Shown one piece after another: positions 16,536 to 25,212 of a DNA stretch of 64,000 nucleotides (positions are counted from its first letter, which is position 1; every line of letters begins with the position of its first letter). Location of the stretch: contig JAHREI010000006.1 in NCBI GenBank assembly GCA_021733665.1, forward strand, positions 1 to 64,000. The letters are read 5' to 3'. The translations under genes and the position numbers were made by a program. The notes under the pieces are model-generated. The model worked only from the letters and a program-made list of their open reading frames with translations, did no database searches and was not told where the DNA came from. Origin of the DNA: Bacillus subtilis (GTDB lineage: Bacteria > Pseudomonadota > Alphaproteobacteria > Rhizobiales > Rhizobiaceae).

Positions 16536-17048
16536 ATGTCTGAAAAGCGTGATCCTGCATTACTGCCTTACCGTCCGTGCGTCGGTATCATGGTTTTGAA
16601 CCGTGAAGGCAAAGTCTGGGCTGGGCGTCGTATCGTTGTGCCGAATGGTGAGATGGAAGGCGCATCACAGCTCTGGCAAATGCCGCAGGGCGGTATTGAT
16701 AAAGGCGAAGATCCGGCAACGGCATCTTTGCGTGAGCTTTATGAAGAAACCGGTATGCGTACTGTCAGCCTGTTGGCTGAAGCGCCGGACTGGATCAATT
16801 ATGATCTGCCGGAACATCTGATCGGTGTTGCTTTGAAAGGCAAATATCGCGGTCAGACACAGCGCTGGTTTGCTTATCGCTTTGAGGGCGATGAAAGCGA
16901 GATTGCAATTAATCCGCCTCCGGGTGGCCATGAGGCTGAGTTTGATATGTGGGCATGGAAGCCGATGCTGGAACTGCCGGAACTGATCGTACCGTTCAAA
17001 CGCACAGTCTATGATGAGGTCGTGAAGGCCTTCAAACATCTGGTCTGA
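16536..17048 (+). CDS. rppH: RNA pyrophosphohydrolase (Nudix)
   Basis: A 170-residue Nudix hydrolase. It begins with the family's [11 protein letters not shown] segment. The Nudix box spans residues 52-74 ([23 protein letters not shown]) with metal-binding E67, E70 and E71. The W-F-A-Y-R-F and E-F-D-x-W-x-W segments are typical of RppH/IalA. It converts the 5' triphosphate (or diphosphate) end of mRNA to a monophosphate, which exposes it to RNase E. In Bartonella the same protein is known as IalA. A monocistronic unit, with terminators on both sides. Confidence 0.95.
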   Translation: MSEKRDPALLPYRPCVGIMVLNREGKVWAGRRIVVPNGEMEGASQLWQMPQGGIDKGEDPATASLRELYEETGMRTVSLLAEAPDWINYDLPEHLIGVALKGKYRGQTQRWFAYRFEGDESEIAINPPPGGHEAEFDMWAWKPMLELPELIVPFKRTVYDEVVKAFKHLV

Positions 17049-17066
17049 ACTTGATCAGAATTATTG

Positions 17067-17093
17067 AAAACGCCGCTTTATAAGCGGCGTTTT
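17067..17093. terminator. Bidirectional terminator between rppH and the sensor kinase
   Basis: AAAACGCCGCTT and AAGCGGCGTTTT form a 12-bp stem with A run on one side and T run on the other. The two genes converge here, so it can serve both. Confidence 0.88.
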
Positions 17094-17097
17094 GTTT

Positions 17098-18978
17098 TTA
17101 AAGATCGTGGCGCATATTATTTGCCGGCGCGTTAAGCTGAAATTCCAGCCCTTGCGGCCGGTAATGCAGTTCCGCTGTGCCACCCAGACTGGCCGCTAAT
17201 GTGCGTTCAATCAGACGGGAGCCAAATCCCCGCCTTTCGGGTTTGGTTACCACAGGGCCGTTTCTCTCTGCCCAGACAAACAGGAAACGGTCATTTTCGA
17301 AATGCCAGCTGATTTCAATATAGCCGTCAGGTGTTGAAAGAGCGCCATATTTGACGGCATTGGTGCCCAGTTCATGGAGCGCCATGACCATGGATAGCGA
17401 CTGTCTGGAGCCCAGAATGGCAGATGTGCCGTGAATACGGATGCGTTTTTCATCAGCGCCGGCATGGACGGACAGGCAATTGGCAACAATATCTGCCAGA
17501 TCCGCACTGGAGGATTTTGTACCGTGGGTCAGGACATCCTGCGCTTTACTGAGCGCCATAATGCGCGCTTCAAAAGCCGCTCGCGCATCTTCAGCGCTGG
17601 TTGTATTGCGCAGGGTCTGATTGGCAATACCCTGAATAATTGCCAGAATGTTTTTACTGCGATGCACGAGCTCTGCTGTCAGCATTGCCTGCTGTTCTTC
17701 AGCCAGTTTGCGGGCGGTAATATCCTGAACAATGCCGCGCATACGAATGGTTTTACCTTCTTCATCCGCAATCAGTTCAGTGGAGAGGGCAACCCAGCGC
17801 TCTTCCTGATTATCCAGCCGCTGAATGCGATATTCGCTGTGACCGGAACGGGGCAGGGTAAAAGACACTGAAGTGTCAGGCTGTTTGTTTTCTGCCGGAG
17901 ACATAAGGTTTTCAAACAGTTCGATGGTAATCGTTCTGTCTGGTGCGATGCCAAAAATCTGCCGGATCTGATTGGTGACAGTGATTGCGCGATTGACGAG
18001 ATTGATATCAAACGCGCCGATGCCGCCTGCTTCCTGAGACTGGCGCAGCATTTCTTCCTGTTCGCGCAGACGCTCCTGCTGATCACGGACAATCGTGCGG
18101 TCGATCAGGATTTTCAGAAAACCCTGGATGTGCCCGTTCTGATCATAGAGCGGTAACAGCTGCCCGCTTGCCCAGAAGCGGCTGCCGTCTTTGCGTAAAT
18201 GCCAGCGTTCAACGGCATCCTGCCGGTGGTGTAATGCAGTCACGCGCCGCATGTCAGGAATATTTTTTTCCCGTTCTTCCGGTGTGAACAGGATATCAAC
18301 TGAGGATTTGAGAATTTCCTCTTCAGTCCAGCCGAAGAGTTTTTGCGCACCGGCATTCCAACTGGTGACTTGCCCGTTCAGTGCTGTAGTGATGATGGCA
18401 TAGTCCAGCGCGTTATCAATAATGAGCTGGTTGAGCCGTTGTTTTTGCTGCTGCTGATAAAGCTGGTTTTGCATGTCAATATGCGCACTGGCAAGCTTTG
18501 CCAGTCTGCGCAAGTCTTTAAGTTGGGTTGCCGTCAGGCTGCGCGGCTTCGTATCCAGTATCAGCAGCGTGCCGAAAATCGTATCGTCCCGCCCTGTCAG
18601 CTTTATTCCGGCGTAAAAGCGATAGGATGTTGTGCCTTGCACAAAAGGCTCAGCGGCAAAGACCGGTGTCGTGCTCGCATCACTGATGATGAAAATGTCA
18701 TCAGCCAATAAGGTCTGCCGGCAAAAACTGTGTCCGGCCGGTGGTGCAGTAAGATCCAGCCCGTGCACCGCTTTAAAAATCTGTTGTTCCTGTGAAATCA
18801 GATTGATCGCAGCAGCGGGTACATCAAAAATACTGGCTGCCAAAGCCACCAGATTATCGAGCACAGGATCATTCTCGCGGTTTATTGTGGTAAATCGCGG
18901 TAGCATTGCCTGAAATAAAGAAGAGCTTTCCGACAGTTCGTTTAAATTATCGACTGAGGTATCCCATATGGTTTCCAC
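17098..18978 (-). CDS. HWE-family sensor histidine kinase with GAF and two PAS domains
   Basis: A 626-residue soluble protein with no membrane segment. Domains: GAF (about 35-165), PAS (about 185-300, N-G-Q-V-T-S-W-N-A-G-A-Q-K-L-F-G-W), a second PAS/PAC (about 315-425), and an HWE kinase core. The phospho-acceptor is H439 in E-L-V-H-R-S-K-N. The N-box is M-A-L-H535-E-L-G-T-N-A-V-K-Y-G and the W569-A-E571 pair gives the family its name. The first PAS lacks the Cys motif of LOV light sensors, so light sensing is not indicated. No response regulator lies beside it, so it is an orphan kinase and its partner is unknown. HWE kinases are mostly found in Rhizobiales. Signal probably cytoplasmic. Confidence 0.9.
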   Translation of the reverse strand: METIWDTSVDNLNELSESSSLFQAMLPRFTTINRENDPVLDNLVALAASIFDVPAAAINLISQEQQIFKAVHGLDLTAPPAGHSFCRQTLLADDIFIISDASTTPVFAAEPFVQGTTSYRFYAGIKLTGRDDTIFGTLLILDTKPRSLTATQLKDLRRLAKLASAHIDMQNQLYQQQQKQRLNQLIIDNALDYAIITTALNGQVTSWNAGAQKLFGWTEEEILKSSVDILFTPEEREKNIPDMRRVTALHHRQDAVERWHLRKDGSRFWASGQLLPLYDQNGHIQGFLKILIDRTIVRDQQERLREQEEMLRQSQEAGGIGAFDINLVNRAITVTNQIRQIFGIAPDRTITIELFENLMSPAENKQPDTSVSFTLPRSGHSEYRIQRLDNQEERWVALSTELIADEEGKTIRMRGIVQDITARKLAEEQQAMLTAELVHRSKNILAIIQGIANQTLRNTTSAEDARAAFEARIMALSKAQDVLTHGTKSSSADLADIVANCLSVHAGADEKRIRIHGTSAILGSRQSLSMVMALHELGTNAVKYGALSTPDGYIEISWHFENDRFLFVWAERNGPVVTKPERRGFGSRLIERTLAASLGGTAELHYRPQGLEFQLNAPANNMRHDL

Positions 18979-19320
18979 CCGTTTATCCTATCAGAACCGG
19001 CACTCAAATAACTGATCCATGAGCCGCATTTCATAAGCATCACGCTCCGCTGATACTATTGCTGTTTTTAGAGAGGAAAATAAGGCTTTTGTTAAATTAT
19101 TATTAATTTGTGAAAGTAGTGTCGGTATTGCTGCATTCATATTTGGAGAGCAGGATCAGCAAAACCGGTATTTCTGTTTGAATAAACTGCACGGCAAGCC
19201 TGTCATATTTATTGATTTAATCATGCATCCATATCGCTTTTAATGCGTTATCCTGTTGGTAGCTCGTGGAAAATTGCACGATGCAATGAGGGCGGGCAGC
19301 AATTCATATCGGAGATCATA
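18979..19320. other. 342-base gap with promoters for the kinase and the small membrane protein
   Basis: An AT-rich divergent spacer. I see no gene and no clear EcfG-type (GGAAC...CGTT) or strong sigma-70 promoter. A GGAG sits 8 bases before the ATG at 19321. Confidence 0.35.
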
Positions 19321-19575
19321 ATGGGTGCAGAGAGTTTACTGGTTTTTCTGATCGTAGGTCTCGTTGCCGGCTGGCTTGCAGGGCAGGTCGTGCGTGGCGG
19401 CGGTTTCGGCATTCTTGGTAATATTGTTGTCGGTGTGATCGGTGCGTTTCTGGCGGGGTGGTTATTGCCTAAATTTAACATTTCTATTGGAGGTAGTGTT
19501 ATTTCCAATATTGTGAACGCCTTTATCGGTGCCGTCATCCTGCTGGTCATTCTACGGCTTGTAAAACGAGCGTGA
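19321..19575 (+). CDS. GlsB/YeaQ/YmgE-family (transglycosylase-associated) membrane protein
   Basis: An 84-residue protein made of three hydrophobic helices. It shows L-I-V-G-L-V-A-G-W-L-A-G, a G-G-G-F-G-I-L-G-N-I-V-V-G-V-I-G-A-F-L-A-G-W-L segment and a final helix ending L-V-K-R-A. This glycine-rich repeat pattern is typical of the YeaQ/YmgE family, often induced by stress. The biochemical role is unknown. The ATG at 19321 has GGAG upstream; the longer frame from 19243 is not needed. A clear terminator follows, so it is monocistronic. Confidence 0.9.
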   Translation: MGAESLLVFLIVGLVAGWLAGQVVRGGGFGILGNIVVGVIGAFLAGWLLPKFNISIGGSVISNIVNAFIGAVILLVILRLVKRA

Positions 19576-19599
19576 TCTTTTAAAATCCGTTTATTGCGA

Positions 19600-19628
19600 C
19601 CTGCCGGAACAATCCGGCAGGTTTTTTA
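19600..19628 (+). terminator. Rho-independent terminator after the YeaQ-like gene
   Basis: CCTGCCGGA and TCCGGCAGG pair perfectly around ACAA, followed by six T. Confidence 0.88.
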
Positions 19629-19642
19629 TAGAAATATGCCTG

Positions 19643-19746
19643 CCAGAGCGGTTTACGTCCGGATTGGATCGCAGCGCTCGCTCTGGTTCTTTGTTTGGTC
19701 GCATTGTCACGACGTCAAATGATCCAACTTGACTGTGAAATGCTCT
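19643..19746. repeat. Intergenic repeat, copy 1
   Basis: The core at 19681-19723 (CTCTGGTTCTTTG..., ...GTCGCATTGTCACGACG, ...AAATG) closely matches 44996-45039, and both copies end in a TGTG-AAATGCTC segment. The upstream half has AGAGCG/CGCTCG dyad symmetry. It resembles the dispersed palindromic spacers known from rhizobial chromosomes. No protein is encoded. Confidence 0.5.
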
Positions 19747-19758
19747 GAGTGAGTTGTG

Positions 19759-20430
19759 ATGACCCCACCCGTCCGTTTACTTTCCGGTCTGGTTTTGACT
19801 GCTATTGCCGGATTTATTGATGCGCTCGCCTTTATTGAGCTGGGCGGATATTTCGCTTCTTTTATGAGCGGAAATACAACCCAATTGGGGCTGGCAATGA
19901 GCGGGCCTGACGGACGGGCAACACAGATATTGGGTGGACAGAATTTGCTGATGCCACTGGTGCTGATCGGATTGTTTTTCGGCGGTGCCTTTTTCGCTTC
20001 TTTTATCAGTGTACGCGAGACACGTTGGTATTCAGGGCGGGTGATAGCGCTGATTATAGTGCTGCTTATGAGTGCAGTTTTATTGAACCAGATACCGCAG
20101 TTCGCACCGGTGCCGGTAACATTGCTTGCCGCAGCAATGGGCGCGCAAAATGCCGTGTTCAAGCCTTTTGGCGCAGCGCGTCTTGGCACAACCTTTGTAA
20201 CCGGTACAATTTATAACGCAGCGAATGATCTGGCAAAAGGGCTGCGTGGTTATGCGCCGCGCCGCCGCTGGTTGCAGCATGTTTATGTCTGGCTCTCACT
20301 GGTTTTTGGTGCAGCCAGCGGTGCCATTTTGTATACTCAGATCGGTATCTGGTCGCTGCTCGTGCCGGTCAGTGTTCTGTTTGTAATCCTGTGCATTGTC
20401 CGGTTGAGAAAACCGGAACTCATCAGCTGA
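19759..20430 (+). CDS. DUF1275 (YoaK-like) membrane protein
   Basis: The ATG at 19759 gives 223 residues with six predicted membrane helices. The start (L-L-S-G-L-V-L-T-A-I-A-G-F-I-D-A-L-A-F) and F-A-S-F-M-S-G-N-T-T-Q-L-G are the family hallmarks. A later A-x-G-A-Q-N-A-V-F and T-T-F-V-T-G-T are also typical. The function of this widespread family is unknown; transport has been suggested. The gene converges on the LysR gene with an 8-base overlap of the 3' ends. Confidence 0.88.
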   Translation: MTPPVRLLSGLVLTAIAGFIDALAFIELGGYFASFMSGNTTQLGLAMSGPDGRATQILGGQNLLMPLVLIGLFFGGAFFASFISVRETRWYSGRVIALIIVLLMSAVLLNQIPQFAPVPVTLLAAAMGAQNAVFKPFGAARLGTTFVTGTIYNAANDLAKGLRGYAPRRRWLQHVYVWLSLVFGAASGAILYTQIGIWSLLVPVSVLFVILCIVRLRKPELIS

Positions 20431-21304
20431 ACAGGTGGCGTTCCTGTTCCACTAATCCCGAGACAAAATCCGCAACAATATGAATGCGCCGCAAAGTCCG
20501 CGCGCTCTCATGATAGGACAGCCAATAAGAGCGCTTGATGCGTTTATGCGGCAGAATCTCAACCAGCTCATTATGTTCACGGGCGATAAAGCCGTGCAGA
20601 ATGCCAATACCTGCAGCGGCTTTAACCGCTTCAGTCTGCCCCAGAGCGCTGGAAACCTCAAAAGCCGGTTTCCAGTCACGGCTGATTTCGCGGGCATAAT
20701 CCAGTGTCGGATTGGCGACCAGATCTTCCACATAGCCGATGAGCCGGTGTTGGCTTAGCTCTTCGACATTCTGCGGTGTGCCATAGCGCTCCAGATAATC
20801 TTTATGCGCATAAAGCCCAAGATTATAGCCGGTGAGTTTGCGGGCAATCAGCCTGCCGGTCTCCGGACGCTCGACGCTGATAGCAATATCCACCTCGCGC
20901 CTTGAGAGCGAGAAGGAGCGGGGAACCGGTACCAGCTGGATTGTCAGATCAGGATAAAGCGCGGAAAACCGCGCCAGTCTGGGGCTCAGAAAATTAACCC
21001 CGAAGCCATCAGGTGCACCGATACGGATTGTTCCTGCCAGTGCAATATCGGCACCGGCCAGATGAGCGTGGGCAGTGAGCATTTCCGCTTCCATGCGCTC
21101 TGCAGAATGCAAAAATTCCTCTCCGGCCTGCGTGAGTTCCGAACCATTGGTGCGCCGGTTCAGCAGGGTTGTATGCAGGCTGTCTTCGAGAGCTGTCAGC
21201 CTGCGCGACACTGTTGTGTGGTTAAGGCCGAGCTTTTTGGCTGCGCCGAGAATTTGTCCGGAGCGGGCTACAGCGAGGAATATGCGAATATCATCCCAGT
21301 TCAT
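20423..21304 (-). CDS. LysR-family transcriptional regulator
   Basis: A 293-residue LysR protein. The winged HTH is at residues 1-60 (M-N-W-D-D-I-R-I-F-L-A-V-A-R-S-G, A-A-K-K-L-G-L-N-H-T-T-V-S-R-R-L-x-A-L-E). The periplasmic-binding-protein-like effector domain spans 90-293. The MNWDDIRIFL start is common in LysR proteins that control neighbouring aldehyde dehydrogenase genes. It is divergent from mmsA across a 113-base spacer, so it probably regulates mmsA and itself in response to a valine-catabolism intermediate. The target is inferred from position. Confidence 0.9.
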   Translation of the reverse strand: MNWDDIRIFLAVARSGQILGAAKKLGLNHTTVSRRLTALEDSLHTTLLNRRTNGSELTQAGEEFLHSAERMEAEMLTAHAHLAGADIALAGTIRIGAPDGFGVNFLSPRLARFSALYPDLTIQLVPVPRSFSLSRREVDIAISVERPETGRLIARKLTGYNLGLYAHKDYLERYGTPQNVEELSQHRLIGYVEDLVANPTLDYAREISRDWKPAFEVSSALGQTEAVKAAAGIGILHGFIAREHNELVEILPHKRIKRSYWLSYHESARTLRRIHIVADFVSGLVEQERHLFS

Positions 21305-21417
21305 GGTGATAGCTTATATGTATTTTTGCACAACGGATACGCTTTTCATCGACTTGAAAACTATTTTTTGCAGGGTGATGATAGGCGATAGGTTGAAACT
21401 TTGGGAGAGCGGACAGG

Positions 21418-22914
21418 ATGAAACAGGTCGGGCATTTTATCGGCGGCAAACATGTCGCGGGAACAAGCGGTCGTCAGACAGAATTCTATCAACCGATGGA
21501 TGGTGCGGTGCTGGGGCAGGTTGCTCTGGCGACCAAAGACGAAGTGCGCGCAGCGGTTGAAAACGCCAAGGCAGCGCAGCCGGCATGGGCAGCGACCAAC
21601 CCGCAGCGTCGTGCACGCGTTTTGCGTAAGTTTCTGGAACTGGTTGAAGCTGAATATGACAGTCTCGCGGAATTGCTGGCACGTGAGCATGGTAAAACTA
21701 TTCCGGACGCCAAAGGCGACATTCAGCGTGGTCTGGAAGTGATTGAATTCTGCCTTGGTGCACCGCATTTGCTGAAAGGCGAGTTCACCGATGCCGCCGG
21801 TACCGGCATTGATGTTTATTCCATGCGTCAGCCGCTCGGCGTTGTTGCCGGTATTACTCCGTTCAACTTTCCGGCGATGATTCCGCTTTGGAAGGCTGGT
21901 CCTGCGCTTGCCGCTGGCAATGCCTTTATTCTCAAGCCTTCCGAGCGCGATCCGGGTGTGCCGATGCGCTTTGCGGAACTGTTCATGGAGGCTGGTCTGC
22001 CTGCCGGTATTTTCAACGTGGTCAATGGCGATAAAGATGCGGTTGATGCACTGCTCGATGATCCGGATGTGAAAGCAATCGGCTTTGTTGGTTCGACCCC
22101 GATTGCGCAATATATTTATGCGCGCGGTTGCGCCAATGGTAAGCGCGTTCAGTGCTTCGGCGGCGCCAAGAACCATATGATCATCATGCCGGATGCGGAT
22201 ATGGATCAGACTGTAGATGCGCTGATCGGTGCCGGTTATGGTTCTGCCGGTGAACGTTGCATGGCAATTTCTGTTGCCATTCCGGTTGGTCATGACACGG
22301 CAGAACGCCTGATGGAAAAACTCATTCCGCGTGTTGAGGCGCTGAAAGTTGGTCCGTCAACCGATGGTTCCGCTGATTATGGCCCGCTGGTAACAAAGCA
22401 GGCACTGGAACGCGTACGCGGTTATGTTGATCTCGGCGTTGAAGAAGGCGCGAAGCTGGTTGTTGATGGCCGCAACTTCAAAATGCAGGGTTATGAAAAC
22501 GGCTTCTATCTCGGCGGCTGTCTGTTCGATCATGTCACCCGCGATATGCGTATTTATAAAGAAGAAATCTTCGGCCCTGTGCTGAGCGTTGTACGCGCCG
22601 CGAATTATGAAGAAGCTCTGTCGCTGCCAAATGATCACGAATATGGTAATGGCGTTGCGATTTTCACCCGTGATGGCGATGCGGCGCGTGACTTTGCATC
22701 GCGTGTTCAGGTCGGCATGGTTGGCGTGAATGTGCCGATCCCAGTTCCGATCGCTTACTACACATTCGGCGGCTGGAAAGGCTCCGGTTTCGGTGATCTC
22801 AATCAGCACGGTCCGGATGCATTCCGCTTCTACACCAAGACCAAGACAGTGACATCACGCTGGCCGTCAGGCGTTAAAGATGGCGCTGAGTTTGTTATCC
22901 CGACAATGAACTAA
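21418..22914 (+). CDS. mmsA: Methylmalonate-semialdehyde dehydrogenase (CoA-acylating)
   Basis: A 498-residue aldehyde dehydrogenase with P-F-N-F-P-A-M-I-P-L-W, K-P-S-E-R-D-P, G-S-T-P-I-A and the active-site C281 in G-E-R-C-M-A. The PFNFPAMIP and GERCMA motifs separate MmsA from other aldehyde dehydrogenases. It converts methylmalonate semialdehyde to propionyl-CoA in valine breakdown and malonate semialdehyde to acetyl-CoA, without hydrolysis to the free acid. Divergent from a LysR gene. A degenerate second copy of its last codons lies 100 bases downstream. Confidence 0.93.
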   Translation: MKQVGHFIGGKHVAGTSGRQTEFYQPMDGAVLGQVALATKDEVRAAVENAKAAQPAWAATNPQRRARVLRKFLELVEAEYDSLAELLAREHGKTIPDAKGDIQRGLEVIEFCLGAPHLLKGEFTDAAGTGIDVYSMRQPLGVVAGITPFNFPAMIPLWKAGPALAAGNAFILKPSERDPGVPMRFAELFMEAGLPAGIFNVVNGDKDAVDALLDDPDVKAIGFVGSTPIAQYIYARGCANGKRVQCFGGAKNHMIIMPDADMDQTVDALIGAGYGSAGERCMAISVAIPVGHDTAERLMEKLIPRVEALKVGPSTDGSADYGPLVTKQALERVRGYVDLGVEEGAKLVVDGRNFKMQGYENGFYLGGCLFDHVTRDMRIYKEEIFGPVLSVVRAANYEEALSLPNDHEYGNGVAIFTRDGDAARDFASRVQVGMVGVNVPIPVPIAYYTFGGWKGSGFGDLNQHGPDAFRFYTKTKTVTSRWPSGVKDGAEFVIPTMN

Positions 22915-23012
22915 CGCCTGACTGTTCTTGTTTGCATGTCCTCACCACTGTGTGGTTGCGGGCATGCGGCGGGCGTTAAGGACGGCGCAGAGTTTGTTAA
23001 TCTAACGCCTGA
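22866..23012 (+). repeat. Degenerate direct duplication of the mmsA 3' end
   Basis: The tail of mmsA (GCGTTAAAGATGGCGCTGAG... at 22871-22922) reappears at 22973-23012 with 4 mismatches in the first 27 bases and an 11-base gap. The second copy still reads GVKDGAEFV. In both copies GCGTTA and TAACGC frame the segment; in the first copy the arms extend to 11 bp (22866-22876 with 22912-22922). Looks like a remnant of a past mmsA duplication or a structured repeat. Confidence 0.6.
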
Positions 23013-23038
23013 TTTAGTCTGATACCTGAGCATAAATG

Positions 23039-23072
23039 AACACCGGACAGATTGATTTCTGTCCGGTGTTTT
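23039..23072 (+). terminator. Terminator after the mmsA region
   Basis: AACACCGGACAG and CTGTCCGGTGTT pair over 12 bp with an 8-base loop, then TTCC. A strong hairpin with a short T stretch. Confidence 0.75.
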
Positions 23073-23199
23073 CCTGATAAAAATGACAGTCAACGCGTCC
23101 GGAAGTTACGTGCATTGATAGTATCTGGGCTGGAATTAGCGGTTGTATCGCCGACATTCAAATTCCGGAGATATCTTGCAGCATCAGGGGATCGTTATT

Positions 23200-23970
23200 G
23201 TGAAGTTGGAATGTTTTAGTCTTACAGAGAATCCTCCGCCAATTATTGCCGGTCGCAGTGAGCGTGATTGGATGGATGATTTCCATTCACGCTTTCCTTA
23301 TCGCTGTCTGCCTTTAACGATGGCGAATACAACCGGTTGGGAAATTCTTTGCCCGACAGATATCTGCATTCATTGGAATGGTGGTAAAGATAAAACCGAT
23401 CTAGTGATTTCTTCTGGAACCCCTGAAACTGAGCACTTTGCTGTGTCACATTTCAGTCATGGTGTTGTGACTTTCCATACGGGTTATTTGTTTCGAACGC
23501 CGCCGCAATGGGCTGTTTGGGCCAGTGGTGCTCCAAATCATGTGAAGGACGGCATTCAGCCTTTAACCGGCTTGGTCGAGACGGATTGGCTGCCTTTTCC
23601 TTTTACAATGAACTGGATCATGACCCGTCCGGGTACTGTGCATTTTAAAAAAGGCGAGCCTTTTTGTTTTATCCAACTGACAGAACATCATAAAATGGAT
23701 GATGTCAGGCCGGTGATACTCAAAATTGAGGATGCTCCGCTTCTGCAGCAAGAATATGAGACTTGGTCAAAGTCACGGCAGGAATTTAACCAAAGCCTTG
23801 AAAATGGTGATGCGCTGACTGTGAAGCAGGCTTGGCAGAAGTTTTATTTTAAGGGGCAAAAACCAGATAGCAGGGATAGAGCGCAAGTTAAGGGCCATCT
23901 TAATAAGCGAAGACTGCATATGCCTGAATTGACACCCCTGATGCCGGCCGATCAAGAAAAAGAAGTTTGA
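23200..23970 (+). CDS. DUF6065-like protein of unknown function
   Basis: I prefer the GTG at 23200 (AGGGG 9 bases upstream; MKLECFSLTENPPPI), 256 residues. TTG at 23176 is an alternative. The protein has R-D-W-M-D-D-F-H-S-R-F-P-Y-R-C-L-P-L-T-M-A-N-T-T-G-W-E-I and W-L-P-F-P-F-T-M-N-W-I-M-T-R-P-G. These I associate with the DUF6065 family, seen mostly in proteobacteria and sometimes near biosynthetic clusters. No catalytic motif, membrane segment or signal peptide is evident. It stands alone between two terminator-bounded units. Codon use looks somewhat more AT-rich than its neighbours, so later acquisition is possible. The family name is from memory. Confidence 0.6.
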   Translation: MKLECFSLTENPPPIIAGRSERDWMDDFHSRFPYRCLPLTMANTTGWEILCPTDICIHWNGGKDKTDLVISSGTPETEHFAVSHFSHGVVTFHTGYLFRTPPQWAVWASGAPNHVKDGIQPLTGLVETDWLPFPFTMNWIMTRPGTVHFKKGEPFCFIQLTEHHKMDDVRPVILKIEDAPLLQQEYETWSKSRQEFNQSLENGDALTVKQAWQKFYFKGQKPDSRDRAQVKGHLNKRRLHMPELTPLMPADQEKEV

Positions 23971-24071
23971 TCAGCAGTTGTTTGGCTCAAATATAATAAA
24001 ATTGACTTTACTAACGACAATGCCGGAGGTTCTATAAGGCCACTTCTTATACTCATGCCGGATACATTGTT

Positions 24072-24956
24072 ATGACTGCTTTTGAGCCGACCAGCACCAG
24101 TGCCGTAATTGTTATTTCCAGCCATGTGGTGCGTGGCTCCATCGGTAATCGGGCAGCAGTTTTTGCACTGGAGCGGCTGGGGCATCCGGTATGGGCTGTG
24201 CCGACAGTGATCCTACCGTGGCATCCGGGACACGGGCCAGCCGGGCGGATTATCCCTGATGATGCACAGTTTTCAACATTGATTGCCGATCTGGAGCGTG
24301 CGCCGTGGCTTGGAGAAGTCAGCGCAGTGCTAACCGGTTTTATGAGCAATGCTGCGCAGGTCAAAGCTGTGGCACAGCTGATCGCAACCATGAAGGCCAG
24401 CAATCCGAAGCTACAATATATCTGCGATCCGGTCATCGGTGACACCAAAGGCCTGTATGTGGCGGAAAGCACGGCAGTTGCCATTCGTGATCTGCTGTTG
24501 CCGCTGGCGGATATTGCAACGCCCAACCGGTACGAACTGGGCTGGCTGACGGGAACTGAGCCAGCCGATAATCAGCAATTGATGGAAGCCGCATTGCGGG
24601 CAGGTCCCGATACAATGCTGGTGACCTCCGCTTTTGCGATGATGCGCGATAGTATCAGCAATGTGCTGGTAACGCGGGCACAGGCACTGATGGCTGAGCA
24701 TCGCATCGTGCAGGGGCCTGGCAACGGAATGGGTGATCTGACATCCGCATTATTCCTCGCCCGCAAGATGAGCGGCATGAATGAAGAAAAAGCGCTACAG
24801 ATGACTACGGCAGCGGTGTTTGAAATTCTTGCGCGTGCGGCCAAGCGCGGTGCCGATGAACTGATGCTGGAGGCCGATGCGGCGAGTCTTGAACGGCCGA
24901 TGGCCATGGTGCAGTTGCGCCGCCTTGCCCATCCTAATCACGGAATGAGCGCCTGA
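24072..24956 (+). CDS. pdxY: Pyridoxal kinase
   Basis: A 294-residue ribokinase-fold enzyme. It shows I-S-S-H-V-V-R-G-S-I-G-N-R-A-A, V-P-T-V-I-L-P-W-H-P-G-H-G, T-G-F-M-S, D-P-V-I-G-D and T-P-N-R-Y-E-L. Near the C-terminus it has G-P-G-N-G-M-G-D-L-T-S-A-L, the anion-hole and catalytic Asp region. Pyridoxal kinases phosphorylate pyridoxal to PLP in vitamin B6 salvage. The G-N-G-M-G-D version replaces the usual G-T-G-D, as seen in some PdxY proteins. Single gene. Confidence 0.88.
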   Translation: MTAFEPTSTSAVIVISSHVVRGSIGNRAAVFALERLGHPVWAVPTVILPWHPGHGPAGRIIPDDAQFSTLIADLERAPWLGEVSAVLTGFMSNAAQVKAVAQLIATMKASNPKLQYICDPVIGDTKGLYVAESTAVAIRDLLLPLADIATPNRYELGWLTGTEPADNQQLMEAALRAGPDTMLVTSAFAMMRDSISNVLVTRAQALMAEHRIVQGPGNGMGDLTSALFLARKMSGMNEEKALQMTTAAVFEILARAAKRGADELMLEADAASLERPMAMVQLRRLAHPNHGMSA

Positions 24957-25080
24957 CCGGCGCTCATTTTCGTTTAGATACTATAGATCGTTAAAAATTT
25001 TGTAGATAATATTAATTTTGATAGATTGTTTTCCAAGTGCGAACATAAGCGAAAAATACCCGTTTTTTTGATGAAAACGG

Positions 25081-25112
25081 ATGATTTTCTCATCGTTTGG
25101 CATGAAAATCAT
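25081..25112. promoter_or_regulatory. Inverted repeat upstream of carbonic anhydrase
   Basis: ATGATTTTC (25081-25089) and GAAAATCAT (25104-25112) form a perfect 9-bp dyad with a 14-base spacer, about 100 bases before the carbonic anhydrase start. Candidate operator or hairpin in the 5' region. Confidence 0.35.
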
Positions 25113-25212
25113 GCAAAAATACAACGGAAATTTACACGCAGAATGCTGAGCGGTGCCGATTTAAGCGTAATCTTTGATTGATCTTGGCGAAATATGGGTT
25201 TATCGAAAAATC

